Numbered from the stretch's first letter, positions 14,501-23,980 are shown. The stretch is DNA of 64,000 bases from Metaphire vulgaris (GCA_018105865.1 CM030852.1:6605534-6669533); one strand, 5' to 3'. The notes: generated by a model from the letters alone, not told the origin. Translations and numbers: made by a program.

Positions 14501-17500
14501 CAAGCTTAAACTATTATCGTGACTGCATTGTAAGAGTTAGTTCTCTTCTTCACAACTCCTGAAATCTCCAAAAGATTTGCTTTTTGCTTTCTGGTGATCA
14601 ATGTTGCCAGTCAACTTTTTGAAAAAACAGATTGTGTCTTAAAAATCTCCAGGGAACCCAGATTTGCAAACAGGCCCTAGATACTCTAACCCAGTGGTTC
14701 TCAGACCCCTTTGCCTCACGCGGGCCACTTTTGAAGTTCAAAAATTTAAATTTCTCACACGGACCACCTGATAAATTGAGTGTCATCTGCTCCTAAAAAG
14801 TAAAAAATGCTGATGATCGTTTTTTGCTTGTCAGACTTTTCACATTGAAAATGCAAAAAATACGCATAGAAAGAGTACTGAACATTCAAATGAGTCAAAT
14901 TCAAAGATTTCAAATGCCAGAGATTTCAAAAAATAATGTATTTTCAAGAACTTTAAAAAATCGCAGATTATGCAAAAAAGCCCAGGTACCCAGACAAGGG
15001 CTAAAAAACCAAGATCTGGGAAAAAACCCAGCACTGGCGTAGCTGCTAGTGATAACCTTCATGGCTGGTATTTATATATGTCTTTCAACTACTGTACTTA
15101 GTCAAAAGTCAGAGTCCTTTCTGAGCCATGAGGGCTCATAGGGCTGTGCTGATATCCATTGCTATAACCCTTTAGGCAGGCCGGATGAGGGAGTTAGTGA
15201 ATCACTTAGTGTGTCTGTGTGACCTGCACAGCTTATACCACTGCTAGTATGCCACTCATGTTGTCACTGCCCTCTAGCAAGTGAAGACTGGGTCAGCCTT
15301 AGGGCTGATGTGGGTATCAAATCCAAGACCTTCAGATCTGTCAGCCATTGTTGTTACCCCTCTGCTAACTTCCCACCAAAATCTGTACTTATATCCTTCA
15401 AAATAAGCCCATTTCAGTAACAAATAAGTGAAATAACCCTTTTTGTAAGCTGGAATATACTGAGGAGGACAAAATATGAACTAATGCATTGCAAAGCCAG
15501 ATTGTGTATGGGAGTGTGTTGTTTAATTATTTATGCTGGCATATGTTGCCAGAATTTTAAACATACTTTTATAAGCTGTTTCTAATTTAAAAGTGTTTAG
15601 AACTTTAAGTTAATTCTAATTTGAAAAGTGCTTAGAACTTTAGGTTTGACTAATTTGAATGCAATTGTTTTTTTTATATGTTGGCAATAGAAATCGAGTA
15701 GCCCCCCTAAATTACTACATTTGTCAATGATTTATACTTTAGTTTCTCTAGACTGCATTGACATGGCTAATTCAGGCTTGAATCTTTTAGCATGATTTAA
15801 AGTGGCTTAGGAGGCATTACTGCTTGTGTGAAAGCCACTAGGGGCACTAACGGGGCTTGAACCCGCTCCGTCAGCCTGACGCTCCAACACGTAACCCACT
15901 CTGCCATCTTCCGCCCCAAACTTAGCTTGATTTCAAGTGGCTTAGGGGGCATTTTACAGTTTTCCCGTTTTCTAATTGCTGATAGGCTGGAAAGATCAAG
16001 AAAGAGGCAAATGATCTCATTACAGAGCATCATTCTCTTCTGACTAACGTCAACAATCAGATACGAGAAGGTGAAGAATATTACCATTCTGGAGAACAAC
16101 AGCAGCAGATCACGGATGAACTGCTGGCAGACGCAGACGCAGCAAGGAGCATGGCAGAAAAGGCCGTGGCTAAGGCAGAGGGCATTCTACTCGATGCAAA
16201 GCAGACTCTTCAGACTCTCAAGGGTCTGTATTCGAGCAGGGCTTATAATTGTCTCTTGTGCTTTCCTTGACCTAATGCAGTGCTCCCCAGACTGCTTCCA
16301 GCCATGGCACACCGTCCAGGAAACAAACAGTTAATGGCACACTGCAGCCGAAATGCACACATTTCATTTTTAAACTATGCATTTATATAGGCCTACTACT
16401 GTAATACTATATATTATACTCTAGGATAGTATACAGTATAATATTGATATTGACTATCTTTCTTCATAAGTACATATTTTCTTTGCAATCTGTATCACTA
16501 TTTCATGCTTAACTTCATTGAAGATATATAATTCAACTTATAATTAACAATTAATACAGCATTATTATTATTTTGCTCTTTTCCAAACTGTTTGCCACGG
16601 TACAGTTCTACCGTTGCTGCGGCACAGTTGTGTGCCGCGGCACACAGGTTGGGAAGCACTGGCCTAATGGTTCTAATCAGTGGCGTAGCGAGGGTATCTA
16701 GCGCCCGGGGGCAAAGTGTACCGTTGGTCGTCACATCGTTCTCGGCGTCCCTCAACTCTTACAGTGCCCCTCTCCTTATACTGCTGACGAGCAAAAAAAG
16801 GTCGTCGCACATGTTTCTCCTTATTTATTATGCATTTCACTTACCCACAAAACCTGATTTTGGCGCCCACTGACCTCGGCGCTCGGGGGCAAGTGCTCCC
16901 CTGCCTCCCTCGCTACGCCTCTGGTTCTAATATATTTGAGGTATCCTACCGAACTGGATGAGCATTTGCTTTACTTTCTATGCTGAACATAAAGCATTGT
17001 AGTTCTCAGTCAGCTTTTCTATTGTTCACATACTTGTAGTGGTAATAAGCTTGAATTTTTAACTTGAATTTTAAAGTTGAATTTTATACTTGAACTTAGG
17101 ATTAGAGGTTCATACCTGACTGTTTAGTGACTATATTCGCTCATTCATCTTGCAGCTACAGACCAGTTTCTTACATTATGGGGTTACAAAAACTTAGTAA
17201 ATAGCAACAAACATATTCATTGTAAATGGTGTCGATGCCATACTTATGACCAGAAACACTCATTGCTTTTAACGGGAGTTTGTTTGATCTGATACAATTG
17301 TATCTGTCTCTGATTTAGCACCAGGACTGTCACTGATCTCTCAATGTAATGAGCTTTCATTTTTAGTGAGATCGTTGAATCAGACTCTACTGTAGTTGGA
17401 AAAGGTGGTATTTAGAGTTCAGTGAGATAAGAAAAAAATCTAACCTAGTTTTATTTCTATTGAGGATTTCTACAGTATTTGTCTTATTTCCTGATATATA

Positions 17501-19297
17501 ATTGGCTATATGCTGTTTTCATTTTCATTTTATATTTTGCTAAGAAACATTATTTAATGTTGGTGGGTTTCAGTTGTTTCATTACACCATACTGAATTGC
17601 TTTGAGTATAACGGTTTATAGTCTTTCCTATAGAGCAGTAAATGACTTAAGGAGTGAGATTTGTATCAAGTAAAGCTTAAGTCATTGTGATTTTTATTAT
17701 AATTTCAAATTTTTGTAGAAAATGTTTTAGTTTTATTCATGTGTTTCATTCTCAGATTTCGATCGTACTGTTAATGACAACAAAGCAGAAGCCCAAGAAG
17801 CACTGAGGTCGATCGGTGCTATTAGACAGCACATTAGCAATGCAGAGAATAAGACGAGAGAAGCTCGTCTCAATTTGGCCGATGCTGAAACCGATGCTCA
17901 GCTGGCAAATGCAACTGCTACAATGGCCAGAGCCACTGCAGGGCGGACATGGCATGTAAGAATATGAAATCTCTTACTCTTGTTGTATCATTTGTCTTGT
18001 ACGTGAAGTTCTTGACGTCTCTCATGACAACAGTGGCATGCAGAGAGTTGTGGGTGCCCAGAGCCAAGTCGATAAAAATAAGTCAATTTTTGGCCCCACG
18101 GTGGGTGCCCATGGTCAAATCGATAACAAAATTGTTTGACTAGGCTCTGACTAGGCTACCATTAGCGGGGAGTTGTTTGCAGAGACATTAAGAAGAGTTG
18201 TTTGCAGAGACATTAAGAAAATGTTATCTAATGGGGTAAGATAATTTTTGAATAGCTGCATATAGTCTGCAAATTTGCTCCAACATTCAAGATTTGACTA
18301 GTATTACCCTAAATTAGTGGCTCCTTGGCTCTGCCCCACACCCTGCTATGAGAGCTGATGACTCTTTCTTAGTTGGAGGATTGCTGATATGCTGTCATAT
18401 GTGGTAAGTAAGTAAAAGTGAGTAAGTAAAAAATCTCGTTAACTTCTATAGCACTTTCAAAAGAAGCAACCAAGTAGCTCCTTATTCCTATGCGCTTAAT
18501 ATTTGTCATATATGGTAGTCAGAGCCGTAGCGAGAGTATTTGGCGCCCGGGGAAAGGTATCAATTTTTTGCCCCCCCTCCAATGTAGTTTGAAAACTGGT
18601 GACGACCTTTTTTGCTTTTCTGGCTTTTCACCCCCTTCAGGAGTAAATAAAGTGATGACCTCTTTTTTGCTTGTAATACAAATGCCTTCAATTGGCATTT
18701 TTAACTTCTTAACTGTAAAACTCCCATTGTAAATAAAACTAAGGCATGGATTTTGCCCCTCCCCAAGACAGCATCCGGGGCAACTTGCGCCCCCCTGTCC
18801 CCACCTAGTTACGGCTCTGCATATAGCCTGAAAAATATGCATCAAATCTCAACATTTTAATATAATATTACCCCAAAATTTTTCTGCTGGGATCCATTCA
18901 TGGAGCTGACAATGCTCCCTGAAGCCCCCCTGGTCAGGATTTGAAATGTCAATCTGCGGAATCCTTGGTGCCTCACTATTCCAGGACCTTGGCTTTGCCA
19001 CTGGAAAAGTACTACCGGTAGTTTACATTGCAGTATATTTATAGACTGATGATACTCTTGTAAAGCACTATTATGTATATGCATGACATGACCAAATGAC
19101 AAGTCAATGAAACATTTTTAATTTTCTTAATTTCACAGCAAATTTCAGTCATAAAGAATGAAACTGAAATTACAAAACTCAAAATGGTTGAAGTTGAAAT
19201 TGAATCGGAGCAGCTCACGGAAGATCTTGATAGATTAGAAGAGAGGCTGCAAGACCTCGAGAGACAAGCAGAGGATGAAGCAAAATTGGCAAAGGAG

Positions 19298-19346
<49 letters not shown>

Positions 19347-21477
19347 CTTTGACAATTTATATAGCGCTATACCCAAGGCGATGCCTAAGTCGAGAGCACT
19401 TCACACCTAACAATCGTACAATGTTCTAAACAAACGCATCTTAAGGTTCATTGCAAATTGGGCGCTAGTGTTCGAGTTAGTAACGTAGTCAGGGAGACCA
19501 TTTCAGAGGATTGGATTCCCCCGCGTAACTGATCTTTCGCCGAGCTTAGGCGTCCTTGACGGAGGCGGGACAACTAGTAGAACACGATGGCTCGACCAAA
19601 GCTGCTGATATCAATCTAATGTTTTCTCTTCCGTCTGAATTAGAAGTATGCATAGCAGTAGTGTAAGTGTGCGCTTGGTAAAAAATGACATTTTGGAATG
19701 CTAAGTCATTGATTTTTCTATGAAAGAGTCAAAGTTGATTTGTCATATCTAGTAATATTACTTAACTGTAGGGTGCTTGCACTTGTACAATGTATACTTA
19801 TGTATAAAGCACGGGACAATCATCTTTTTTGTAAAATTGACTCTGCATCATCTACTAGAGCAGCGGTTCTCAACCTGTGGGTCACGACCCCGACGGGGGT
19901 CGAATGACGATTTGCCAGGGGTCGCCTGAAACCCTCAAAAATATGGGGTTGTCTCTTTTTTGATGTGCAAAACTTATAATTGTACACAATTTTCCCATTG
20001 GTAGTTACTAATATAATAATATAATATATATAACAAGGTTTAAAGTGGTTCAGTCATTGATTCAGTTCAGTCAGGGACTGCCCTGTGTGAGAACCACTGT
20101 CTACTAGTTTTTTTAAAAACTGTAATTGTCATTCGAGGATAGGCATTGCAGACAATTATTATTGAATCAGAATGATTTCAAACATTTAAATTGTTGTAGC
20201 ATTATTATTTTCAACAGTTTACATTATGAACGAAAGTGATTTTACGGTTGGGGGTCGCCACATCATGGGGGATTGAATTGAAGGGGTCGCGGCACTATAA
20301 AGGTTGAGAACCACTTTATTAGAGTAGACTTTAGTATCCATTATGGTCTTGAAGTATGGAAAGTTTTCCTATTGATGCTGTTACTAAGCTATCTAAGAAG
20401 TGCCATTTTCCTGATCATGCCATTAAGGAAGACAAACAGAAGCAACGAATTGCTGAAAAAGATTCCTGTTATTAGACAGGACATTAGCAGTGCAGAAAAA
20501 AGACTGTAGACGATGCTTTTAATTGTTAGAATCAAAGAATAAGCTAACATTTTTATTGAAAATAATTGTATGTGAGTGTGTATAATGCACACACGCACGC
20601 ACGTAAACACACACATCCAAAATGCTATATTTGTGTGGGTGTCCTATGATTATATCAGAAGTAAGTAAAGTAAGTAAAATCTTGTAAATTTATATAGCGC
20701 TTTGGAAAGTAGTACAGTACATATATATAATATAATATACAATTATATATATATATATATACAATAATACATACAGGAAATAATATATATACATTACAGT
20801 ACAGTAGTAAAATATGCATCAAATATATACAATATATATAATACAATATGTATTTTATTATGAAATTTTATTTTCATTTCATATCCATATTTGCATTGTG
20901 TGTTTTATTCAACTGCTTGAGCTGTGATGAATCTGATGATCCTGATCTACTCTTCCCACTGTTTTTATGAGTAATGCTCTCTTTGGTTTGAATACTTTTT
21001 ACACTATGTGGTGTTCTCAAAATCTTATCACAGCATCATTGTTATTATCATCATTATTGTTGTAGTTGTCATCATTGTAATCTATTAATTATCAATCATA
21101 GTCATAATTATTATTATTATTTAGGAGACAGCCTTTATGGTGCAGTGGGCATGGCAAAGGCCAAAACCAATGGGGTACTTAACATATGTCACTTGTAAGA
21201 ATTGTTAAACAAGCATGTCTTTAGATTCCTCACAATGGCCTAACTTTGACAAAGTTTGTGATAAACTGTATCTTTGTGTTTTCCATGAATTGATTGCTTC
21301 GTTTAGGCACTGGAAAAGGCTGATAATGCCACAACTGCAGCAGAATCAGCTTCCAACACAGTCACTGGAGCTCTTTCCACAGTCAACGATATTATCAGTC
21401 AGTTAGGTTGGTGTCTTCAATGTTTTATGTTTTTCTGACAATGCATTTTTTACAATTACTGTATGCTTCATTACTTG

Positions 21478-21528
<51 letters not shown>

Positions 21529-22630
21529 CTATAATATTTGAGTACAATACAGATTATCATGAGTAGTATGGGGTGTAATAATCTACTTACAGAGGCAGTG
21601 TTTCCTCACTCGGCAGTGCTTGGGTGCAGTTATGAAAGATGAACTTGCTAAAATACAACATGATGTGTTTTATTTCTGTTGATGTGCTGTTAAAGGATGA
21701 AAAATAGTTTTAAAAAGTGCATTTTGAGTTATGGTAAGTAATATAGAGATGTTGTGTTTTGTATGATGGTGTTTAGTTTGTATGCATGCAGCATTTTTGA
21801 ATGACTTCTTGAATGATTGTGCTTCGGTGTGCCATCGGCTGATGCATCTGTGCATTATGAAGTGGCGCTATAGAAGCAGGCCCGTCGGAATGAATTTTTG
21901 TATGATGGTGTTTAGGTGCATTTTTTTGAATGACTTCAGGAATGATTGTATTTTTCAGGGGCGTAGCTAAAAATCATTTATCATAAAAAACCTGACAAGC
22001 AAAAGAGGTCATCACCTTCCTTTATCGTGTCTTCAAAAATCTTTGATAAGCAAAAAACAGCCTAATCTTCCAGGGGTACAGTGCACCCCCTAATTTTTCA
22101 GGGGAGTGCACCTACACCCCCATTTCCTACGGGCCTGTATAGAAGTGTAGGATTAGATTTGATTTTTTCCAATTCATATTGGATATGGCTGTTTTTGTTC
22201 TCATTTGTTATAATTGCCAGTTACTAATGTCCAGTAAATATTTGGGAGTAACTTTTGCGTTTGTGATTTTGGATTATGTGCCATGTTGGTCATTTTAAGT
22301 TATGTTAAGCTCTTATTTTACTCATTTTTAGACAATCTAGATACAATAGACCTTGTAAGTCTCACCAATCTTGAAAGAAGTCTCAATGAGACTGAACAGA
22401 GACTTGCTGCCGAAAATATAGAAGTACGCTACAAAGAACTTGAGGATTTGAACAGAGAAATGGAGCGGTGGCTCATTGAATATGCCACCCAGCTTCACCA
22501 GCTGACGTTGGATGTGGAGAACATTCGTGACATCAACGCAACAATACCTCGTCAATGCTTCAAGAATGTCGTAATTGAACCCACAGAACGACCCCGTTTA
22601 CCACCACCTCTAGACCCTAGACTAGGTTGA
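202..22630 (+). CDS. LAMC1: laminin subunit gamma (gamma-1-like), 3' part, 19 exons
   Basis: Secreted basement-membrane chain that assembles with alpha and beta chains through a C-terminal coiled coil. About 1158 codons are present in exons 202-338, 800-925, 2255-2557, 3675-3899, 4596-4781, 5102-5231, 6261-6373, 7155-7301, 8214-8366, 9527-9667, 10049-10239, 11733-12042, 12540-12677, 14110-14287, 15986-16223, 17756-17955, 19139-19297, 21307-21406 and 22332-22630. Order: half LE repeat, L4 domain, LE repeats, CPVCY at the start of the coiled coil, long heptad region, Cys near the end. All splice phases agree except exon 10049-10239, which is one base short. Gamma rather than beta identity rests on the nidogen loop NIDTNAV, the block [10 protein letters not shown] and the C-terminal CFxxxxIE. 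The LN domain and first LE repeats lie upstream of the window. Alignment to vertebrate LAMC1 is from memory; the gamma assignment is strong, the paralogue number is not. Confidence 0.96.
800..925 (+). CDS. LAMC1: laminin gamma exon: L4 domain, first part
   Basis: Follows TTTGACTAG; donor CCAG/GTATGC. Phase 1 to 1. Ends in SDASYFIAP, matching the YFIAP of vertebrate gamma-1 L4. This is the most divergent stretch of the chain. Confidence 0.88.
926..2254 (+). other. laminin intron with diverged dispersed repeat
   Basis: Blocks at about 1012-1070 and 1250-1300 resemble 4357-4410 and 4455-4495 in another intron: GCACC(G/A)GTT near the start and ATGGAGGAAAAG near the end. A GATGAT microsatellite is at 941-975. 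The rest shows nothing recognisable. Confidence 0.45.
2255..2557 (+). CDS. LAMC1: laminin gamma exon: L4 domain core
   Basis: 303 bases, phase 1 to 1, between GATTTCAG and G/GTAAGA. Contains [19 protein letters not shown] and [10 protein letters not shown], the conserved strands of laminin IV type A domains. Confidence 0.95.
3031..3300 (+). mobile_element. non-LTR retrotransposon fragment, RT C-terminal end
   Basis: Open frame with [20 protein letters not shown] and [11 protein letters not shown], the usual RGRQR...REKW(K/R)SMV end of LINE reverse transcriptases. Related to the copy at 23660-23980. Lies in a laminin intron, same strand. Confidence 0.75.
3675..3899 (+). CDS. LAMC1: laminin gamma exon: end of L4 and next LE repeat
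   Basis: Phase 1 to 1. Encodes the L4 end ([12 protein letters not shown]) and an LE repeat with [15 protein letters not shown]. Donor ACAG/GTGGAA. Confidence 0.95.
4355..4520. repeat. dispersed repeat, second copy of the 1012-1300 family
   Basis: CACTTCAATAGCACCAGTTC, GGGTATCAATC and ATGGAGGAAAAG match the copy in the earlier intron. 57190-57250 and 44275-44330 carry related pieces. Confidence 0.45.
4596..4781 (+). CDS. LAMC1: laminin gamma exon: LE repeat
   Basis: Phase 1 to 1. Begins [17 protein letters not shown] and continues [12 protein letters not shown], a regular EGF-like laminin repeat. Donor G/GTACGT. Confidence 0.95.
5102..5231 (+). CDS. LAMC1: laminin gamma exon: LE repeat with nidogen-binding loop
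   Basis: Phase 1 to 2. Encodes [15 protein letters not shown] and, at 5197-5217, NIDTNAV. In vertebrate gamma-1 NIDPNAV is the nidogen-binding loop, where Asp, Asn and Val make the contacts; all three are kept and only Pro is replaced by Thr. The donor GTTTTC is weak, but the frame joins exactly to the next exon (NCNR, then TTGECLKC). Confidence 0.94.
5343..5412 (+). mobile_element. tRNA-derived SINE, plus orientation
   Basis: A-box-like TGGCAGAGTGGG (5349) and B-box-like GGGTTCATGCC (5391). Same family as 8046-8162 and 15791-15917. Confidence 0.6.
5797..6200 (-). mobile_element. LINE 3' end, decayed
   Basis: On the minus strand [19 protein letters not shown], the usual LWNSLP end of CR1/L2-type LINEs, followed by a 3' tail with GTGCCATCGG...CATTATGAAG...CACTATAGAAG. 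The same tail occurs at 21805-21875 and 38262-38360 (plus) and 7424-7480 (minus). Confidence 0.6.
6261..6373 (+). CDS. LAMC1: laminin gamma exon: LE repeat
   Basis: Phase 2 to 1 after TTTTTCTTCAG. Encodes [20 protein letters not shown], nearly identical to the vertebrate repeat that follows the nidogen loop. Confidence 0.95.
6466..6641. mobile_element. pogo/Tigger-like MITE
   Basis: TIRs CAGTAGAACTTTGTTATAAT at the left and, inverted, CAGTAGAACTTCATCATAAC at the right. TA precedes the left end; the right TA is lost. 176 bp in a laminin intron. Confidence 0.65.
7155..7301 (+). CDS. LAMC1: laminin gamma exon: LE repeat
   Basis: Phase 1 to 1, acceptor TTGTCTTAAG. Encodes [14 protein letters not shown] and [15 protein letters not shown]. 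The donor is GTCTTC, a poor match to consensus, but phase and homology support it. Confidence 0.9.
8046..8162 (-). mobile_element. tRNA-derived SINE, minus orientation
   Basis: Minus strand: ATGGCAGAGTGGG (A box) and GGTTCAAGCCC (B box), then the non-tRNA body ending in a SINE tail. Lies directly before a laminin exon. Confidence 0.65.
8214..8366 (+). CDS. LAMC1: laminin gamma exon: LE repeat
   Basis: Phase 1 to 1. Encodes [20 protein letters not shown] and [18 protein letters not shown]. Acceptor TTCGCAAAG lies 50 bases after a SINE; donor G/GTACTT is followed by an AT microsatellite. Confidence 0.95.
8396..8553. repeat. AT microsatellite with internal ACACCGGTATATAT units
   Basis: TA tracts interrupted three times by ACACACAATT and twice by ACACCGGTATATATA. 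Confidence 0.85.
8755..9245 (+). mobile_element. non-LTR retrotransposon fragment, RT C-terminal part
   Basis: Encodes [26 protein letters not shown] and [20 protein letters not shown], with a frameshift, then [16 protein letters not shown]. This is the thumb region of a LINE RT. A small internal duplication (AAATGAAAGAAGATTA) is visible at about 8858. Confidence 0.8.
9527..9667 (+). CDS. LAMC1: laminin gamma exon: last full LE repeat
   Basis: Phase 1 to 1 after TTACTTTCAG. Encodes [19 protein letters not shown] and [15 protein letters not shown]. Donor G/GTACGG. Confidence 0.95.
10049..10239 (+). CDS. LAMC1: laminin gamma exon: start of coiled coil, frame broken
   Basis: Starts [18 protein letters not shown], the Cys pair that opens the coiled coil. 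The frame then stops at AAT TGA (about 10111). From about 10105 the next frame continues [16 protein letters not shown] and [15 protein letters not shown]. Length is 191 bases where the flanking phases (1 and 1) need 192. The shift falls in the A5 run at 10100-10104. Confidence 0.9.
10370..10915 (+). mobile_element. CR1/L2-type LINE 3' fragment
   Basis: [36 protein letters not shown] and [20 protein letters not shown] are the hallmark C-terminal RT motifs. A frameshift follows and [10 protein letters not shown] ends the ORF. GC-rich compared with its surroundings, so probably younger. Its tail (AAAGCGCTCTTGAC...ACTATATAAAT) recurs at 28475-28530. Confidence 0.88.
11496..11532. repeat. GT microsatellite
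   Basis: GTGTGTGT with interruptions, in the intron before exon 11733. Confidence 0.7.
11733..12042 (+). CDS. LAMC1: laminin gamma exon: coiled coil
   Basis: 310 bases, phase 1 to 2. Encodes heptad-rich sequence such as [20 protein letters not shown] and a run ending EARREAER. Donor GTGCCA is weak. Base composition is richer in GC than the neighbouring exons. Confidence 0.93.
12540..12677 (+). CDS. LAMC1: laminin gamma exon: coiled coil
   Basis: Phase 2 to 2 between GTATAACAG and GTAAGT. Encodes [20 protein letters not shown] and ends DDITKIKRE. Confidence 0.92.
12678..14109 (+). other. laminin intron with GACAAGCAAAAAA tandem units
   Basis: Three units of GACAAGCAAAAAA at 12838, 12878 and 12914 separated by TATCAAGTCTCA. 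They belong to the wider MITE group described at 16678. From 13250 to the exon I see only AT-rich intron. Confidence 0.5.
14110..14287 (+). CDS. LAMC1: laminin gamma exon: coiled coil
   Basis: Phase 2 to 0. Encodes [20 protein letters not shown] and [15 protein letters not shown]; two N-glycosylation sequons (NET, NVS). Donor CAG/GTAAAG. Confidence 0.93.
15791..15960 (-). mobile_element. tRNA-derived SINE with partial second copy
   Basis: Full copy 15791-15917 (minus strand GATGGCAGAGTGGG, GGGTTCAAGCCCC) followed by a partial repeat of its tail (AAGTGGCTTAGGGGGCATTT) at 15937-15956, ending 25 bases before a laminin exon. Confidence 0.65.
15986..16223 (+). CDS. LAMC1: laminin gamma exon: coiled coil
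   Basis: Phase 0 to 1. Encodes [15 protein letters not shown] and [20 protein letters not shown], close to the vertebrate ADQLLARADAAK block. A SINE ends just before the acceptor, and two small DNA transposons follow the exon. Confidence 0.94.
16278..16661. mobile_element. hAT-like MITE
   Basis: Ends CAGTGCTCCCCAGACTG and, inverted, CAGTGCTTCCCAACCTGTG. Flanks ACCTAATG / GCCTAATG give an 8-bp target duplication with one mismatch. 384 bp. Confidence 0.8.
16678..16923. mobile_element. hAT-like MITE, CAGTGGCGTAGC group
   Basis: TIRs CAGTGGCGTAGCGAGGG and, inverted, CAGAGGCGTAGCGAGGG. Exact 8-bp target duplication GTTCTAAT at 16670 and 16924. Contains GACGAGCAAAAAAAGGTCGT near 16785. 246 bp, 16 bases after the previous element. 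Confidence 0.9.
17756..17955 (+). CDS. LAMC1: laminin gamma exon: coiled coil
   Basis: Phase 1 to 0. Encodes [20 protein letters not shown], almost identical to vertebrate gamma-1, then [18 protein letters not shown]. Donor CAT/GTAAGA. Confidence 0.95.
18520..18819. mobile_element. MITE of the same group, diverged
   Basis: Ends CAGAGCCGTAGCGAGAG and, inverted, CAGAGCCGTAACTAGG; internal GACCTCTTTTTTGCTTGT (inverted core). No clear target duplication. Confidence 0.6.
19139..19297 (+). CDS. LAMC1: laminin gamma exon: coiled coil, donor fused to ATT repeat
   Basis: 53 codons, phase 0 to 0, after TTTCACAG. Encodes [15 protein letters not shown] and [20 protein letters not shown]. The donor GTATTA runs straight into an (ATT)n microsatellite. 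Confidence 0.92.
19298..19347. repeat. (ATT)n microsatellite at an exon edge
   Basis: About 16 ATT units starting inside the donor of laminin exon 19139-19297, followed by a block with TTTATATAGCGCTATA and GTCGAGAGCACTTCACACC. Confidence 0.9.
19861..20316. mobile_element. hAT-like MITE
   Basis: Ends CAGCGGTTCTCAACCTGTG and, inverted, AAGTGGTTCTCAACCTTTA; both carry CGACCCC inside. Flanks TACTAGAG / TATTAGAG are an 8-bp duplication with one mismatch. An inner AGTGGTTC...GAACCACT pair (20044-20098) suggests a nested insertion. Confidence 0.75.
20700..20850. repeat. AT-rich low-complexity tract
   Basis: TATATATA and TAATATA runs following TTTATATAGCGCTTTGG. Confidence 0.7.
21307..21406 (+). 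CDS. LAMC1: laminin gamma exon: coiled coil
   Basis: Phase 0 to 1. Encodes [19 protein letters not shown] and [10 protein letters not shown], matching SLLSIINDLLEQL of vertebrate gamma-1. Donor G/GTTGGT. Confidence 0.92.
21480..21525. repeat. (TA)n microsatellite
   Basis: Uninterrupted TA dinucleotides, about 46 bases. Confidence 0.95.
21955..22140. mobile_element. MITE fragment, CAGGGGCGTAGC group
   Basis: Starts CAGGGGCGTAGCTAAAAAT and contains CTGACAAGCAAAAGAGGTCA; ends near CCTACGGGCCTG. Ends poorly defined. Confidence 0.5.
22332..22630 (+). CDS. LAMC1: laminin gamma last exon with stop
   Basis: Starts [20 protein letters not shown]; includes [18 protein letters not shown] and ends at TGA 22628-22630. 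The Cys of PRQCF corresponds to the interchain Cys of PSGCF. The Ile-Glu pair six and seven residues after this Cys is kept, but 16 further residues rich in Pro and Arg follow it. Confidence 0.95.
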
Positions 22631-23123
22631 CTGCTGTACAAACTGATATTTTAAATACTTTAGAATTAGATATTATATCTATGAAGATCCTAGTTTATGA
22701 TTGTCAGTGAACAGTACTTTATTTAGTGCCATATAATTTAACATTATATCGTCAGGTATTGTACAAAGAAATACCCAAACTTTGGAACTTCGTTGTTTAA
22801 CTTGTTGCATTTAATTCGGCTCAACATTTATTGCTGAAACCTTTTGTTTGTACCTTTATTTGCATAACCTTAAATGATGGCTACTTCATTATGTGCTCAG
22901 GACTGTTTTCTTGAGCCAGTGGGAGGATGTTGGAATAGTGCAAAGCTACATTCAGAAGTGGCGTGCCAAGAGTGGTGGATGCCCGTGGCCACCGCCCCAC
23001 CGGCCCCCATCTGCATGCCACTGCCCTCCAGTGGCATTTAATTACATGAAATTCCTGTATAAGGTCCAACTACTTTCATGGAGCGTATATCAAATAATTG
23101 TTTTAGGCAGCCGTTAACTGTAA

Positions 23124-23129
23124 AATAAA
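23124..23129 (+). promoter_or_regulatory. polyadenylation signal AATAAA, laminin 3' UTR
   Basis: First AATAAA after the laminin stop, giving a 3' UTR of about 500 bases. Assignment is by position only. Confidence 0.5.
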
Positions 23130-23659
23130 GCAGATATATGATTTATTCTATTTTACTTGTTTTATTTGCTTTGTCTTAAGAAGCTTAAAGCAGCTATTTA
23201 CTGTTACAGTATTTTTGTTTATATCAACATTTGTTGCAGCAGTAATTTGTGGAATGTTGTATGCAGCCTTTTAGATTGCAGATTTTGGTTTAAATTTTTA
23301 AACGTCCATTAACATATTAGTTTCTTGTTTTGCATCAGCATTTGAACTGCAAACTCTGTAAACTTAGTTTGAAACTGAAATTTCATGTGTTCTGCATTTC
23401 TGTCATTTGTTGAGCATATAATAGTAGTAGTACTGGTATTAGTAGTAGTAATAGTAATAATAATAATAATAATAATACTGTTTAAGTGGTTCTATGTGAG
23501 AACCAATAGCATTTGCTGATTCTCTTTCAGTAAAATGCTAAAGTGCAATCAATGCTGATTTTCTCACCTGTCTCTGATAGCAAGCTGATAGTATATTCCA
23601 CTGCAGTTTAGGTTCTATGTACTTTAAGCAGAATTGTATCAATAAGTGTAACAAATAAT

Positions 23660-23980
23660 TATATGATTTTATTATTGAGTATGTGAAATTAGGTCCATTT
23701 TGGAAAAGGCAAATTCAAGGCGGAAATTGTTAAAGACTATAAAGAAAAGACAATTAGAATTCCTCGGACGTATAATGAGAAAAAAAGGCCTGAAAAACTT
23801 AGCCATAACAGGAAAAGTGATGAGGAAAAGAGCAAGAGGGAGACAAAGATTGATGTTCATCGAAAACCTGCTATGCGACGTGAAAGACAAAATATCAGAA
23901 GTGGAACTGCTACAAGCGACATACGACAGAGAGGAGTGGAAGTCCATGGTCGCCAACATTGTAAAACAAGGCACCTAAAG
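23660..23980 (+). mobile_element. non-LTR retrotransposon 3' fragment
   Basis: Open frame from 23700: RRKLLKTIKKRQLEFLGRIM, then [14 protein letters not shown] and DREEWKSMVANIVKQGT followed by stop, the complete C-terminal end of a LINE RT. Related to 3031-3300. Confidence 0.82.

Noticed and set aside
15791..15917. tRNA gene
   Set aside because: A and B boxes are present but no cloverleaf could be formed and the same unit recurs with a long tail; it is a SINE.
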